Source: Mycobacterium parascrofulaceum ATCC BAA-614 (lineage in GTDB: Bacteria; Actinomycetota; Actinomycetes; Mycobacteriales; Mycobacteriaceae). From it: a DNA stretch of 42,598 nt. The notes under the pieces were generated by a model. The model worked only from the letters and a program-made list of their open reading frames with translations. It did not search any database and was not told where the DNA came from. The stretch spans positions 505,971 to 548,568 of the forward strand of contig NZ_GG770554.1 in the NCBI RefSeq assembly GCF_000164135.1, read 5' to 3'. Both the position numbers and the translations under genes were made by a program. Shown in pieces: positions 1 through 10,693 of this stretch (the first letter of the stretch is position 1; each line of letters starts with the position of its first letter).

Positions 1-240
1 TCCGGCCGCTGGCCGCAGGCCGGGGCGGCCGGCGCCGCGGTCGGCCTGTTGCTGGTCTGGCTGCTGATCTACCTGCGCGTGAGCGCGCCGATCAACCGCC
101 AACTCACCGCCGGCGCGGACCAACCCGAGCCGTCAACCAACGCGCGTGGGCTGCAACGTGACTGGGACAGGGTGATCACCATCAGGGCTGCTCTGCAGGG
201 CCTCGCCGTCGCGGCGTTGTGCCTGGCGCTGCTGCTCTGA
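1..240 (+). CDS. DUF1772-like membrane protein, 3' end (partial)
   Basis: The reading frame is open from the first base and ends at TGA 238-240, giving the last 79 residues of a protein that begins outside the window. Two hydrophobic stretches (about residues 10-26 and 60-79) look like membrane helices. Between them lie a PIN motif (SAPINRQL) and a tryptophan/arginine stretch (RDWDRVITIR). This pattern is typical of the DUF1772 (anthrone oxygenase-like) family of small four-helix membrane proteins, whose function is mostly unknown. The family call rests on this C-terminal pattern only. It could be another small integral membrane protein. Confidence 0.6.
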   Translation, partial: SGRWPQAGAAGAAVGLLLVWLLIYLRVSAPINRQLTAGADQPEPSTNARGLQRDWDRVITIRAALQGLAVAALCLALLL

Positions 241-283
241 AGTTGATCTGAAGTGGATCTGAGGGGGAAAGGACAACGGGACA

Positions 284-661
284 ATGAGCATGGGCAACAA
301 CATCGGACGGCTGCTGATGCGCGCGGCACCGCTGCTCAACAAGCCGGTCGCGGCGATGGCGGCCTCGCCGCGCCTCGGCGCGCGAATGCGGCGCAGCATC
401 GCGCTCGTCACCTACACGGGCCGACGGTCGGGACGGACGTTCTCGATTCCGGTGGCCTACCGCCGTCGCGGCGACGAGATCGAGATCGCCGCGAACATGC
501 CCGACGCCAAGACGTGGTGGCGCAACTTCGTCGGCGACGGCGCGCCGATGTCGGTGACACTTGATGGCGTCGAGCGCACCGGGCATGCCGTCGCGCACCG
601 AGGCGCCGACGGGCGCGTCACCGTTCGCGTGCGCCTCGCAAGCGGTCAGTCGACCTGGTAG
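284..661 (+). CDS. Deazaflavin (F420)-dependent nitroreductase-family protein
   Basis: This 125-residue protein carries the hallmark of the deazaflavin-dependent nitroreductase (DDN/FDOR) split-barrel family: a [17 protein letters not shown] strand around residues 45-57, followed by alternating strands and a TWWRNF motif near residue 77. Family members bind F420 (some bind FMN or haem-type ligands) and reduce small organic substrates; the substrate here is unknown. The ATG at 284 is preceded by a purine-rich GAGGGGGAAAGG stretch that can serve as ribosome binding site. Its length is in the usual range for the family. The 3' end overlaps the 3' end of convergent metS by 16 bases. Confidence 0.75.
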   Translation: MSMGNNIGRLLMRAAPLLNKPVAAMAASPRLGARMRRSIALVTYTGRRSGRTFSIPVAYRRRGDEIEIAANMPDAKTWWRNFVGDGAPMSVTLDGVERTGHAVAHRGADGRVTVRVRLASGQSTW

Positions 662-2187
662 CGCGGGAAGACGCCGGTCGGCGCGGGCAGCGCCGTGCCG
701 GGCGCCAGCCGCGTCGCCACCGCGTCGAAGCCGCGCCGCTCGGGCGCCTGGCCGAGCAGGTCCAGTAGCTTGCCCGCCGACTCGGGCATTACCGGCTGGA
801 CCAACAGCGCCGCGATGCGAACCGCCTCGCACGTCGTGTAAAGCACCGTCGCGAACCGCTTCCGGTCCGCCTCGGACTCGCTCTTGCGCAACACCCACGG
901 CTGCTGGGCCGAGAAATACCTGTTAGCCGCGCCCAACATCAGCCAGATCGCTTCCAGCGCCAGATGCATTGCCTGGTTGTCGAATTCGATGCGAACGCGG
1001 TCGAGCAGACCGTCGGCGACGTCGAGCAGTTCGGTGTCCTCGGCGGTGAATTCGCCGGGCGCCGGGACGATTCCGTCGAGGTTCTTGGCCACCATGGACA
1101 GCGACCGTTGGGCCAGGTTGCCGAGCTCGTTGGCCAAATCGGTGTTGGTGCGGGTGACGATCGCGTCTTCGCTGTAGCTGCCGTCCTGCCCGAAGGGCAC
1201 CTCGCGCAGCAGGAAATAGCGCAGCTGATCCACCCCGAACGTGTCGACCAGGGCATCCGGGTCGACGATGTTGCCCACCGACTTGCTCATCTTCTCGCCG
1301 CGGTTCAGCAGGAAGCCATGCGCGAAAACCCTTCGGGGCAAGTCGATCCCGGCCGACATCAGAAATGCCGGCCAGTAGACGGTGTGGAACCGGATGATGT
1401 CCTTGCCGATCATGTGCAGGTCGGCCGGCCAGTAGCGCCGGAACAGTTCGGAATCGGTGTCGGGGTAGCCGACCCCGGTCAGGTAATTGGTCAGCGCGTC
1501 CACCCAGACGTACACGACGTGGTCGGGATGCCCGGGGACTTTCACGCCCCAGTCGAACGACGTGCGCGAGATCGACAGGTCGCGCAAGCCGCCGGAGACG
1601 AAGCTGACCACCTCGTTGCGCCGCACCTCGGGGGCGATGAATTCCGGGTTCGCGTCGTAGTGGGCCAACAGCTTGTCCGCATACGCCGACAGCCGGAAGA
1701 AATAGGTCTGCTCCTCGGTCCAGGTCACCGGCGTGCCGGTCTCGACCGCGACCCGGGTCCCCTCCACCACGGCGGTCTCGGACTCGACGAAGAACCGCTC
1801 GTCGCGCACCGAGTACCAACCGGAATAGCTGTCCAGGTAGATGTCGCCCGCCGCCTCCATCCGCCGCCAGATCTCCTGGGACGCCTCGTGGTGGTCGGGG
1901 TCCGTCGTCCGGATGAACCGGTCGAAGGAGATGTTCAGCTTCTCCTGCAGCCGCTGGAAAACGTCGGAGTTGCGCCGCGCCAGCTCGGCGGTCGGGATGC
2001 CTTCCGCCGCCGCCGTCTCCATCATCTTCAGGCCGTGCTCGTCGGTGCCGGTCAGGAAGCGCACGTCGAAGCCGTCGAGCCGCTTGAACCGGGCGATCGC
2101 GTCGGTGGCCACGTACTCATAGGCATGCCCGACGTGCGGATTGCCGTTGGGATACGTGATCGCGGTGGTGACGTAGAAGGGCCTCAT
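646..2187 (-). CDS. metS: Methionyl-tRNA synthetase
   Basis: This cytosolic class I aminoacyl-tRNA synthetase joins methionine to tRNA-Met and initiator tRNA using ATP. The protein has 513 residues, close to the M. tuberculosis enzyme as I recall it. The Rossmann fold begins with the HIGH-type signature HVGH at residues 18-21, and the KMSKS loop is at residues 299-303. [11 protein letters not shown] (residues 228-238) is a typical MetRS segment. The C-terminal half is the alpha-helical anticodon-binding domain. No C-terminal EMAP-type tRNA-binding extension is present, as in other mycobacteria. The start is ATG 2185-2187, with AAGGTGG upstream as ribosome binding site. The gene is divergent from tatD with only about 20 bases between the starts. 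Confidence 0.97.
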   Translation of the reverse strand: MRPFYVTTAITYPNGNPHVGHAYEYVATDAIARFKRLDGFDVRFLTGTDEHGLKMMETAAAEGIPTAELARRNSDVFQRLQEKLNISFDRFIRTTDPDHHEASQEIWRRMEAAGDIYLDSYSGWYSVRDERFFVESETAVVEGTRVAVETGTPVTWTEEQTYFFRLSAYADKLLAHYDANPEFIAPEVRRNEVVSFVSGGLRDLSISRTSFDWGVKVPGHPDHVVYVWVDALTNYLTGVGYPDTDSELFRRYWPADLHMIGKDIIRFHTVYWPAFLMSAGIDLPRRVFAHGFLLNRGEKMSKSVGNIVDPDALVDTFGVDQLRYFLLREVPFGQDGSYSEDAIVTRTNTDLANELGNLAQRSLSMVAKNLDGIVPAPGEFTAEDTELLDVADGLLDRVRIEFDNQAMHLALEAIWLMLGAANRYFSAQQPWVLRKSESEADRKRFATVLYTTCEAVRIAALLVQPVMPESAGKLLDLLGQAPERRGFDAVATRLAPGTALPAPTGVFPRYQVD

Positions 2188-2200
2188 CGAGAGTCCACCT

Positions 2201-2212
2201 TATTGTGTGCGC
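2201..2212 (+). promoter_or_regulatory. Putative -10 element giving a leaderless tatD mRNA
   Basis: TATTGT at 2201-2206 matches the mycobacterial -10 consensus TANNNT and lies six bases before GTG 2213. That is the spacing expected when transcription starts at the start codon itself. The same bases lie over the metS ribosome binding region on the other strand. Inferred from sequence only. Confidence 0.35.
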
Positions 2213-3058
2213 GTGAGCTCCAACCGACGACAACGAGAAGCGCCGCCCGCGCCCGAACCGCTGGCGCCCCTGGTCGACGCCCACACCCACCTCGACGCCT
2301 GCGGTGCGCGGGACGCCGAGGGCGTGCGCGCCATCGTGGACCGCGCCGCGGCCGCCGGGGTGGGGGCCGTGGTCACCATCGCCGACGACCTGGAGTCGGC
2401 GCGCTGGGTGACGCGGGCCGCCGAGTGGGATCCCCGGGTGTATGCGGCGGTGGCCCTGCATCCGACCCGCGCCGACGCGCTGGACGACGACGCCCGCGCC
2501 GAGATCGAACAGTTGGTGGCGCACCCCAGGGTGGTCGCCGTCGGCGAGACCGGCCTGGACCTGTATTGGCCCGGGCGCCTGGACGGCTGCGCGCGGCCGG
2601 ACACCCAGCGGGACGCCTTCGCCTGGCACATCGACCTGGCCAAGCGGTGCGGAAAGCCGCTGATGATCCACAACCGCGAGGCCGACGCCGAGGTGCTCGA
2701 CGTCCTGGCCGCCGAGGGCGCGCCCGACACCGTGATCTTCCATTGCTTCTCGTCGGATGCCGCGATGGCCCGCCGCTGCGTGGACGCCGGGTGGTTGCTC
2801 AGCCTGTCGGGAACGGCGAGCTTCCGTAATGCCCGCGACCTCCAGGCGGCCATCCCGTTGATCCCGCTCGGGCAGCTGCTCGTGGAAACCGATGCGCCCT
2901 TCTTGACGCCGCATCCCTACCGTGGGGCGCCCAACGAGCCGTACTGCCTTCCTTATACTGTGCGAGCGGTCGCCGAACTGGTGGGCCGGCCGGCCGAAGA
3001 GCTGGCGCAGGCCACCACGAGCAACGCTCGGCGGGTCTACGGGCTGGCTCGCGATTGA
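2213..3058 (+). CDS. tatD: TatD-family metal-dependent hydrolase/deoxyribonuclease
   Basis: This TIM-barrel amidohydrolase-family protein is related to TatD/YcfH, magnesium-dependent 3'-5' DNA/RNA exonucleases implicated in DNA repair and RNA quality control. The metal-binding HTHLD motif follows shortly after the N-terminus. VGETGLD (the glutamate ligand), LMIHNRE, IFHCFSS and VETDAPFL complete the metal site in the usual order. The protein is about 281 residues, slightly longer than typical because of a charged N-terminal extension (SSNRRQREAPP). The start is ambiguous: GTG 2207 and GTG 2213 are in frame, and 2213 is chosen because a TANNNT box sits six bases upstream. The order metS-tatD-rpfB-ksgA-ispE is conserved in mycobacteria. 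Confidence 0.93.
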   Translation: MSSNRRQREAPPAPEPLAPLVDAHTHLDACGARDAEGVRAIVDRAAAAGVGAVVTIADDLESARWVTRAAEWDPRVYAAVALHPTRADALDDDARAEIEQLVAHPRVVAVGETGLDLYWPGRLDGCARPDTQRDAFAWHIDLAKRCGKPLMIHNREADAEVLDVLAAEGAPDTVIFHCFSSDAAMARRCVDAGWLLSLSGTASFRNARDLQAAIPLIPLGQLLVETDAPFLTPHPYRGAPNEPYCLPYTVRAVAELVGRPAEELAQATTSNARRVYGLARD

Positions 3059-5269
<2,211 letters not shown>

Positions 5270-5340
5270 CTGCGGTGTCTTCGGGGCGCCGCTGCGTGTA
5301 GTTGGCCGGTCGCAGCGATAGTCTGCTGCGGTGGGTGACA

Positions 5341-6291
5341 ATGTCTGACGGCAATACCGCCGCCCAGTGGGTGCCCACCGGGTCGGTCACCGTTCGGGTG
5401 CCCGGGAAGGTCAACCTCTATCTGGCGGTCGGCGATCGTCGCGAGGACGGCTACCACGAGCTGACGACCGTGTTCCAGGCCGTCTCCCTGCTCGACGAGG
5501 TGACGGTCCGGAACGCCGACGTGCTGTCGCTCGAGCTGGTCGGCGAGGGCGCCGACACGCTGCCCACCGACGAACGCAACCTGGCCTGGCAGGCCGCCGA
5601 GCTGATGGCCGAACACGTCGGCCGGGCGCCGGACGTCTCGATCATGATCGACAAATCCATTCCGGTGGCCGGCGGGATGGCCGGTGGCAGCGCCGATGCG
5701 GCGGCCGTGCTGGTCGCCATGAACTCGCTGTGGGAACTCAACGTGCCCCGCCGCGACCTGCGCATGCTGGCCGCGCGGCTGGGTAGCGACGTGCCCTTCG
5801 CGCTGCACGGCGGCACCGCGCTGGGCACCGGCCGCGGCGAGGAGCTGGCCACCGTCCTGTCCCGCAACACCTTCCATTGGGTGCTGGCCTTCGCCGACGG
5901 CGAGCTGCTCACCCCGTCGGTGTTCGGCGAGCTGGACCGGCTGCGGGAGGCGGGGGATCCGCCGCGGCTCGGCGGCCCCGGGCCGGTGCTGGCCGCGCTG
6001 GCCGCGGGCGACGCGGAACAGCTGGCGTCGCTGCTGGGCAACGAGATGCAGGCGGCCGCGGTGAGTCTCAACCCGAAGCTGCGCCGGACCCTGCGCGCCG
6101 GCGTGGAGGCCGGCGCGCTGGCCGGCATCGTGTCCGGCTCGGGCCCGACGTGCGCCTTCTTGTGCGGCTCGGCGGGTGCGGCGGTCGACGTGGGCACCGA
6201 GGTGTCGGGTGCGGGGGTCTGCCGCACGGTGCGGGTCGCCAGTGGGCCCGTGGCCGGGGCGCGGGTGGTTCCGGCCCCGACCGAAGTGTGA
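5341..6291 (+). CDS. ispE: 4-diphosphocytidyl-2-C-methyl-D-erythritol kinase
   Basis: This GHMP-family kinase phosphorylates the 2-hydroxyl of CDP-methylerythritol in the MEP isoprenoid pathway, which supplies decaprenyl phosphate for cell-wall assembly. The N-terminal PGKVNLYL motif, the glycine-rich ATP loop [14 protein letters not shown] and the C-terminal SGSGPTCAF motif are in the expected order. ATG 5341 gives 316 residues. GTG 5371, which yields [13 protein letters not shown], corresponds to the shorter start I recall for M. tuberculosis and is an equally possible start. It is the last gene of the rpfB-ksgA-ispE operon, 71 bases after ksgA. Confidence 0.95.
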   Translation: MSDGNTAAQWVPTGSVTVRVPGKVNLYLAVGDRREDGYHELTTVFQAVSLLDEVTVRNADVLSLELVGEGADTLPTDERNLAWQAAELMAEHVGRAPDVSIMIDKSIPVAGGMAGGSADAAAVLVAMNSLWELNVPRRDLRMLAARLGSDVPFALHGGTALGTGRGEELATVLSRNTFHWVLAFADGELLTPSVFGELDRLREAGDPPRLGGPGPVLAALAAGDAEQLASLLGNEMQAAAVSLNPKLRRTLRAGVEAGALAGIVSGSGPTCAFLCGSAGAAVDVGTEVSGAGVCRTVRVASGPVAGARVVPAPTEV

Positions 6292-6316
6292 AAATCGCCC
6301 CAAATCGCGCATTCGT

Positions 6317-6346
6317 TTGGGCTGTTCCCTAAGAGGAGTTTAAGAT
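6317..6346 (+). promoter_or_regulatory. Putative SigA-type promoter ahead of the pks16 leader
   Basis: TTGGGC (6317-6322) and TAAGAT (6341-6346) are separated by 18 bases and resemble -35 and -10 elements. A start six to nine bases downstream would fall at about 6353-6355, exactly at the GTG of the small open frame that begins there. This is an inference from consensus matching. Confidence 0.4.
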
Positions 6347-6354
6347 AATCCGCG

Positions 6355-6621
6355 GTGACGGGTACCGCTGAGCTAGACCACTCAATATCGTCGTCCGCCG
6401 GGGCTTCCGGCGGACGACTGATACTTCGGGCCCACCGGCGTTCTACGGCCCCGATCCTGGCTTATCGGGCGGTCGGACGCGAGGTCGTCGACTCATCGCC
6501 GATTCGAGACCTAACCGCTGCCCGACTGTGTTTGCGCGCCTGCTCCCAAGTGTTACCCGGCGGGCGGAATATGAGATCGCGGGCGTTGGGGCAAGCGCCG
6601 CAACCGAGGAGGTTTGTGTGA
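6355..6621 (+). CDS. Possible leaderless 88-residue small protein overlapping the pks16 start
   Basis: An open frame of 88 codons begins at GTG 6355, eight bases after a TAAGAT -10-like box. It ends at TGA 6619-6621, which overlaps the pks16 GTG 6618 in a GTGA four-base junction, the classic arrangement for translational coupling. The product is basic and serine/arginine-rich, has two cysteines (LCLRACS) and no domain I recognise. M. tuberculosis has a small hypothetical gene (Rv1012) in the corresponding place as I recall, but I cannot confirm sequence similarity. Codon usage is only weakly convincing, and the frame contains the perfect hairpin at 6390-6418, so it may instead be a non-coding leader. 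Confidence 0.3.
   Translation: MTGTAELDHSISSSAGASGGRLILRAHRRSTAPILAYRAVGREVVDSSPIRDLTAARLCLRACSQVLPGGRNMRSRALGQAPQPRRFV
6390..6418. repeat. Perfect 12-base inverted repeat in the pks16 leader
   Basis: GTCGTCCGCCGG (6390-6401) and CCGGCGGACGAC (6407-6418) are exact reverse complements around the loop GGCTT. No T tract follows (TGATACTTC), so it is not a standard intrinsic terminator. It could be an RNA element in the long pks16 leader, an operator, or an ispE mRNA 3' end. Confidence 0.85.
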
Positions 6622-8252
6622 GCAGGTTTACCGAGAAGATGTACCGCAATGCCCGCAACGCGAAAACGGGCATGGTCACCGGTGAACCCCATGAACCGGT
6701 CCGCCACACCTGGGGCGAGGTGCACGAGCGCGCCCGTCGCATCGCGGGCGGCCTGGCCGCCGCGGGCATCGGACTCGGCGACGCGGTCGGTGTGCTCGCC
6801 GGTTTCCCGGTCGAGATCGCCCCGACGGCCCAGGGCCTGTGGATGCGCGGCGCCAGCCTGACGATGCTGCACCAGCCCACGCCACGCACCGACCTGGCCG
6901 TGTGGGCCGAGGACACCATGAACGTCATCGGCATGATCGAGGCCAAGGCGGTCATCGTCTCCGAGCCCTTCCTGGTCGCCACCCCGGTGCTCGAAGAGAA
7001 GGGCATCAAGGTCCTCACCGTGGCCGACCTGTTGGCGTCGGACCCGATCGACCCGGTCGAGGTCGGCGAGGACGACCTGGCGCTGATGCAATTGACGAGC
7101 GGCTCGACCGGATCTCCCAAAGCCGTCCAGATCACCCACCGCAACATCTACTCCAACGCCGAGGCGATGTTCATCGGCGCCCAGTACGACGTCGACAAGG
7201 ACGTCATGGTGAGCTGGCTGCCCTGCTTCCACGACATGGGCATGGTGGGCTTCCTGACCATCCCGATGTTTTTCGGCGCGGAGCTGGTCAAGGTCACGCC
7301 GATGGACTTCCTGCGCGACACCCTGTTGTGGGCCAAGCTGATCGACAAGTACAAGGGCACCATGACCGCGGCACCCAACTTCGCCTACGCGCTGCTGGCG
7401 AAGCGGTTGCGTCGCAACGCCAAGCCGGGCGACTTCGACCTGTCCACGCTGCGGTTCGCGTTGTCGGGCGCCGAGCCCGTCGAACCGGCCGACGTCGAGG
7501 ACCTGCTCGACGCGGGCAAGCCGTTCGGCCTGCGGCCCTCGGCGATCCTGCCCGCGTACGGCATGGCCGAGACCACGCTGGCCGTGTCGTTCTCGGAGTG
7601 CAACGCCGGCCTGGTCGTCGACGAGGTCGACGCCGACCTGCTCGCCGCCCTGCGCCGGGCCGTGCCCGCCACCAAGGGCAACACGCGGCGGCTGGCCACG
7701 CTCGGCCCGCTGCTGCAGGACCTCGAGGCGCGCATCATCGACGAGAACGGCGACGTGATGCCGCCGCGCGGCGTCGGCGTCATCGAGTTGCGCGGTGAGT
7801 CGCTGACGCCCGGCTACCTGACCATGGGCGGCTTCATCCCGGCGCAGGACGAGAACGGCTGGTATGACACCGGCGACCTCGGCTACCTCACCGAGGAGGG
7901 CCACGTCGTGGTCTGCGGACGCGTCAAGGACGTCATCATCATGGCGGGCCGCAACATCTATCCCACCGACATCGAGCGCGCCGCCTGCCGCGTCGAGGGG
8001 GTGCGGCCCGGCTGCGCCGTGGCGGTGCGCCTGGACGCCGGCCACTCCCGCGAGACGTTCGCCGTCGCCGTCGAGTCCAACGCGTGGCAGGACCCGGCCG
8101 AGGTGCGCCGCATCGAGCATCAGGTCGCCCGCGAGGTGGTCGCCGAGGTCGACATGCGGCCGCGCAACGTGGTGGTGCTCGGCCCGGGCACCATCCCGAA
8201 GACCCCGTCGGGCAAGCTGCGCCGGTCGCACTCCGCCACCCTGGTCACCTAA
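6618..8252 (+). CDS. pks16: Fatty-acyl-AMP-ligase-like adenylating enzyme (Pks16)
   Basis: Despite its historical name this is an acyl-adenylate-forming enzyme of the ANL superfamily, not a polyketide synthase. It most likely activates a fatty acid as acyl-AMP for transfer to a carrier protein or CoA; the substrate is unknown. The phosphate-binding P-loop [13 protein letters not shown], the YGMAETT motif, the YDTGDLGYL aspartate motif, the hinge [16 protein letters not shown] and the C-terminal lysine motif TPSGKLRR are all intact. The 544 residues match the M. tuberculosis protein as I remember it. GTG 6618 is preceded by GAGGAGGT, a strong ribosome binding site. The first residues, [15 protein letters not shown], also match the orthologue as remembered. 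A 326-base leader separates it from ispE. Confidence 0.93.
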   Translation: MSRFTEKMYRNARNAKTGMVTGEPHEPVRHTWGEVHERARRIAGGLAAAGIGLGDAVGVLAGFPVEIAPTAQGLWMRGASLTMLHQPTPRTDLAVWAEDTMNVIGMIEAKAVIVSEPFLVATPVLEEKGIKVLTVADLLASDPIDPVEVGEDDLALMQLTSGSTGSPKAVQITHRNIYSNAEAMFIGAQYDVDKDVMVSWLPCFHDMGMVGFLTIPMFFGAELVKVTPMDFLRDTLLWAKLIDKYKGTMTAAPNFAYALLAKRLRRNAKPGDFDLSTLRFALSGAEPVEPADVEDLLDAGKPFGLRPSAILPAYGMAETTLAVSFSECNAGLVVDEVDADLLAALRRAVPATKGNTRRLATLGPLLQDLEARIIDENGDVMPPRGVGVIELRGESLTPGYLTMGGFIPAQDENGWYDTGDLGYLTEEGHVVVCGRVKDVIIMAGRNIYPTDIERAACRVEGVRPGCAVAVRLDAGHSRETFAVAVESNAWQDPAEVRRIEHQVAREVVAEVDMRPRNVVVLGPGTIPKTPSGKLRRSHSATLVT

Positions 8253-8253
8253 G

Positions 8254-8268
8254 GCCGGCCTTGCCGGC
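8254..8268. terminator. Small GC hairpin between convergent pks16 and pth
   Basis: GCCGGC (8254-8259), CTT loop, GCCGGC (8263-8268) can form a six-base-pair hairpin in the 22-base gap between the two stop codons. There is no T tract, so termination activity is uncertain. Confidence 0.3.
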
Positions 8269-8274
8269 GCGCGC

Positions 8275-8850
8275 CTACCAGGCGTGCACGCGGTTCTGCG
8301 CCGGCTCGAGCCCCAGCTCGACGAGCAACTCCGTGGCGTCCGCGGCCTGCTCGCAAATGGTGGGGACGTCGCCGCGTTCGGCGGCGGAGAAGTTCTCCAG
8401 CACGAAGGCCGCCGGGTCCTTGCGTCCCGGCGGACGCCCGATGCCGATGCGGACCCGCTGAAACTCCTTGGTGCCCAGCGCGGACGCCACCGAGCGCAGG
8501 CCGTTGTGGCCGCCCTCACCGCCGCCGATCTTGAGGCGGATGCGCCCGAAGTCGAGGTCGAGGTCGTCGTGGACGACCACGATGTCGGCGGGGGGGACCG
8601 AGTAGAACTTTGCCAACGGCCCGACCTGGCGGCCGGACTCGTTCATGTAGCAGCGCGGCTTGGCCACCAGCACCGGGTGCCCGGCCAGCCGGCCGCTGAC
8701 CACCTCGGCCCCGGACCGCTTGTGCACCTTGAACTTCGAGCCCAGCCGGCCAGCGAGCAGGTCGGCGACCATGAAGCCGAGGTTGTGCCGGGTGCGGGCG
8801 TAGTTGTCTCCGGGGTTGCCCAGGCCGACGACCAGCAGCGGCTCGGCCAC
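8275..8850 (-). CDS. pth: Peptidyl-tRNA hydrolase
   Basis: Pth cleaves the ester bond of peptidyl-tRNAs that drop off ribosomes, recycling tRNA, and is essential in most bacteria. The N-terminal VGLGNPG motif is followed by the catalytic histidine H22 in [10 protein letters not shown]. The conserved aspartates of VVHDDLDL and the substrate-gate stretch [12 protein letters not shown] are present. The 191 residues match the usual length. The GTG start at 8850 lies 12 bases after the rplY stop, so the two translation genes form an operon. Confidence 0.96.
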   Translation of the reverse strand: MAEPLLVVGLGNPGDNYARTRHNLGFMVADLLAGRLGSKFKVHKRSGAEVVSGRLAGHPVLVAKPRCYMNESGRQVGPLAKFYSVPPADIVVVHDDLDLDFGRIRLKIGGGEGGHNGLRSVASALGTKEFQRVRIGIGRPPGRKDPAAFVLENFSAAERGDVPTICEQAADATELLVELGLEPAQNRVHAW

Positions 8851-8862
8851 GACGGGGTCCGC

Positions 8863-9531
8863 CTACTCGGACTCGTCCGCGGCGGCCCCGGAATCTGTGG
8901 CCTCGCCGGCTTCCTCTTGCGCGGGGGCCGCTTCGGCCTCGGCGCCCTCGCCGGCGCCCTCTTCCTCGAGGTCCTCGGCCGTCGGTGCGGTGACCACGTT
9001 CACCACCAGCATCTCCGGGTCGGAGATGAGGTTGACGCCCTTCGGCAGCGTGATCTGCCCGGCGGTGAACTGGGTGCCCGGCTCGGCGTCCTCGATGGAC
9101 ACCGTCAGCTGCTCGGGGATCGACAGCGCGTCGGCCTCGATCTCGATGGTGTTGGTGTCCTGGGTGACCAGGGTGCCGGGGACGGCGTCGCCCTCGATGA
9201 CGACCCGGACCTCGACGACGACCTTCTCGCCGCGGCGCACGACCAGCAGGTCGGCGTGCTGGATGGTGCGACGGATCGGGTGGATGTCGAGCGCCTTGGT
9301 CAGCGCCAGCTGTTCCTTGCCGTCGATGTCGAGGGTCAGCACCGCGTTGGTGCCCGCGTGGCGCAGCACGGCCGCGAAGTCGTGGCCGGGCAGCTCCAGG
9401 TGCTGCGGGTCGGCGCCGTGGCCGTAGAGGACCGCGGGAATCTTGCCCTCGCGCCGGGCTCGGCGCGACGCGCCCTTGCCGGTCTCGGTTCGCACCGTGG
9501 CGGTGAGTTGGTTGCCTGCGGACTTGGCCAT
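8863..9531 (-). CDS. rplY: 50S ribosomal protein L25/general stress protein Ctc
   Basis: L25 of the long TL5/CTC type binds 5S rRNA in the central protuberance of the large subunit. The N-terminal 5S-binding domain includes [23 protein letters not shown]. The second beta-rich domain carries the [14 protein letters not shown] and [19 protein letters not shown] strands. The last 35 residues are an acidic Glu/Ala tail common in actinobacterial members. The protein has 222 residues with an ATG start. It lies directly upstream of pth on the same strand, the common bacterial pairing. Confidence 0.95.
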   Translation of the reverse strand: MAKSAGNQLTATVRTETGKGASRRARREGKIPAVLYGHGADPQHLELPGHDFAAVLRHAGTNAVLTLDIDGKEQLALTKALDIHPIRRTIQHADLLVVRRGEKVVVEVRVVIEGDAVPGTLVTQDTNTIEIEADALSIPEQLTVSIEDAEPGTQFTAGQITLPKGVNLISDPEMLVVNVVTAPTAEDLEEEGAGEGAEAEAAPAQEEAGEATDSGAAADESE

Positions 9532-9660
9532 CGTGTCGCTCCTGTGTGCTCAGTGCCTGAGTGTTGGGGGCACGGCAAGGATCGCGACAGTCCGTCGGCC
9601 TCCGTCGATAACGGTGCTGGCTGGCCAGCCACCCTCGCCGTGACGCCCGGTCAGGTTAGC

Positions 9661-9799
9661 GCATCCGCACCTCAGGGCGGAAATCCGGGCGGGCCGGGGC
9701 GCGTGCGCCCGCCCGGCGGGGAACTCGGCGTCGGTGCGCCCGGCCGGCCGGGCGTTGGGTGCGTCGCCGGCGGTTGCATCCGCACCTCAGAGTGGAAAT
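9661..9799. repeat. Direct repeat pair, 24 bases, 115 bases apart
   Basis: GCATCCGCACCTCAG occurs exactly at 9661-9675 and 9776-9790. With the following nine bases each copy is 24 long (9661-9684 and 9776-9799) and 22 of 24 bases agree. The right copy contains the stop codon and last codons of the dehydrogenase gene, while the left copy lies in the non-coding gap. This suggests a tandem duplication, or a remnant of the event that brought the dehydrogenase-P450 genes in. The rest of 9532-9786 holds no gene I can support. Confidence 0.75.
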
Positions 9800-10668
9800 T
9801 TGGTGCCGGTGAGCTGCTCGGACAGCTCCCACAGCGCGGCGGCCGTCTGCGGGTCGCGCGCCCGCGGGCTGCGCCGGACCGGTTGGGTGCGGCCGACCTG
9901 GCCGAACCGCGGCCCGATGAACGAGTCGCCCGGGAGGTCCTGTGACGCTGCGTACAGCGTTTGCCGGGCACCGAAGTCGGCGTCGGTCGCCACCACCCTG
10001 GTGACCGCCGACATCATCGCGTCGCCCAGCTTGCGGCCGGAGGCGCCCTGCAGGTTGGTGTGCGAGTAGCCGGGGTGGGCGGCCAGCGCGCGCAGCGTGG
10101 AGCCGGCCGCGTCCAGGCGTCGCTGCAGCTCGCTGGTGAACAGCAGGTTGGCGAGCTTCGATTGGCTGTAGGCCAACCAGGGCGAGTATCGCCGCCGCTC
10201 CCAGTTCAGGTCGTCGAGACTGATCCGCCCGGGCCAGTGCGCCATCGACGACACGGTGACCACCCGATCGGTGAGCTTCGGCAGCAACAGGTTGGTGAGC
10301 GCGAAGTGCCCGAGGTGGTTGGTGCCGATCTGGCTCTCGAAGCCGTCGATCGTCTTCGCGTACGGGGCGGCCATGATGCCGGCGTTGTTGATCAACACGT
10401 CGACCTTGTCGATGCCGTCGGCGAACTCGCGCACCGACGACAAGTTCTGCAGGTCGAGCGGGCGCACCTCGACCGGGCCGGTGTGCGAGCCCCTGATCTG
10501 TAGCGCGGCCTTCTCGCCCTTGCGGACGTCACGGACCGCCATGATCAGGGTGGCGCCCCGCCGCGCCAGCTCGCGGGCCGTCACCGCGCCCAGACCGCTG
10601 TTGGCCCCGGTGACGATGACGGTGCGCCCGGCGAACGACGGCAGGTCTGCGGCGGTCCAGTTGGTCAT
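9787..10668 (-). CDS. Short-chain dehydrogenase/reductase (retinol dehydrogenase-like)
   Basis: This is a classical-SDR NAD(P)-dependent oxidoreductase. The cofactor motif TGANSGLG is at residues 20-27. The NNAG motif, the catalytic serine in VTVSSMAH and the catalytic YSQSK pair are all present. The 293-residue length and the SLDDLNWERRRYSPWLAYSQSK region resemble bacterial relatives of retinol dehydrogenases/WW-domain oxidoreductases, common in mycobacteria. The substrate is unknown. The start is ATG 10668, just 25 bases downstream of the P450 stop, so the two genes are probably co-transcribed and may act in sequence on one substrate (hydroxylation, then alcohol oxidation). M. tuberculosis has no counterpart between rplY and lpqT as I recall it. 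Confidence 0.85.
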   Translation of the reverse strand: MTNWTAADLPSFAGRTVIVTGANSGLGAVTARELARRGATLIMAVRDVRKGEKAALQIRGSHTGPVEVRPLDLQNLSSVREFADGIDKVDVLINNAGIMAAPYAKTIDGFESQIGTNHLGHFALTNLLLPKLTDRVVTVSSMAHWPGRISLDDLNWERRRYSPWLAYSQSKLANLLFTSELQRRLDAAGSTLRALAAHPGYSHTNLQGASGRKLGDAMMSAVTRVVATDADFGARQTLYAASQDLPGDSFIGPRFGQVGRTQPVRRSPRARDPQTAAALWELSEQLTGTKFPL

Positions 10669-10693
10669 GACTGACGAGGGTAATCGGGCTCGC

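Noticed and set aside
964..2829. 621-codon plus-strand open frame across metS and the start of tatD
   Set aside because: It is antisense to metS and out of frame with tatD. Its composition is that of a high-GC shadow frame, and both real genes have full motif sets.
6462..8519. 685-codon minus-strand open frame opposite pks16
   Set aside because: The pks16 frame contains every ANL-family motif. The antisense frame is Arg/His/Gly-rich with no domain and runs into pth out of frame.
9672..9971. 99-codon minus-strand frame ending at the left direct repeat, as a second gene
   Set aside because: It overlaps the dehydrogenase gene out of frame and is Pro/Arg/Ser-rich. Only its last codons resemble the dehydrogenase end because of the repeat.
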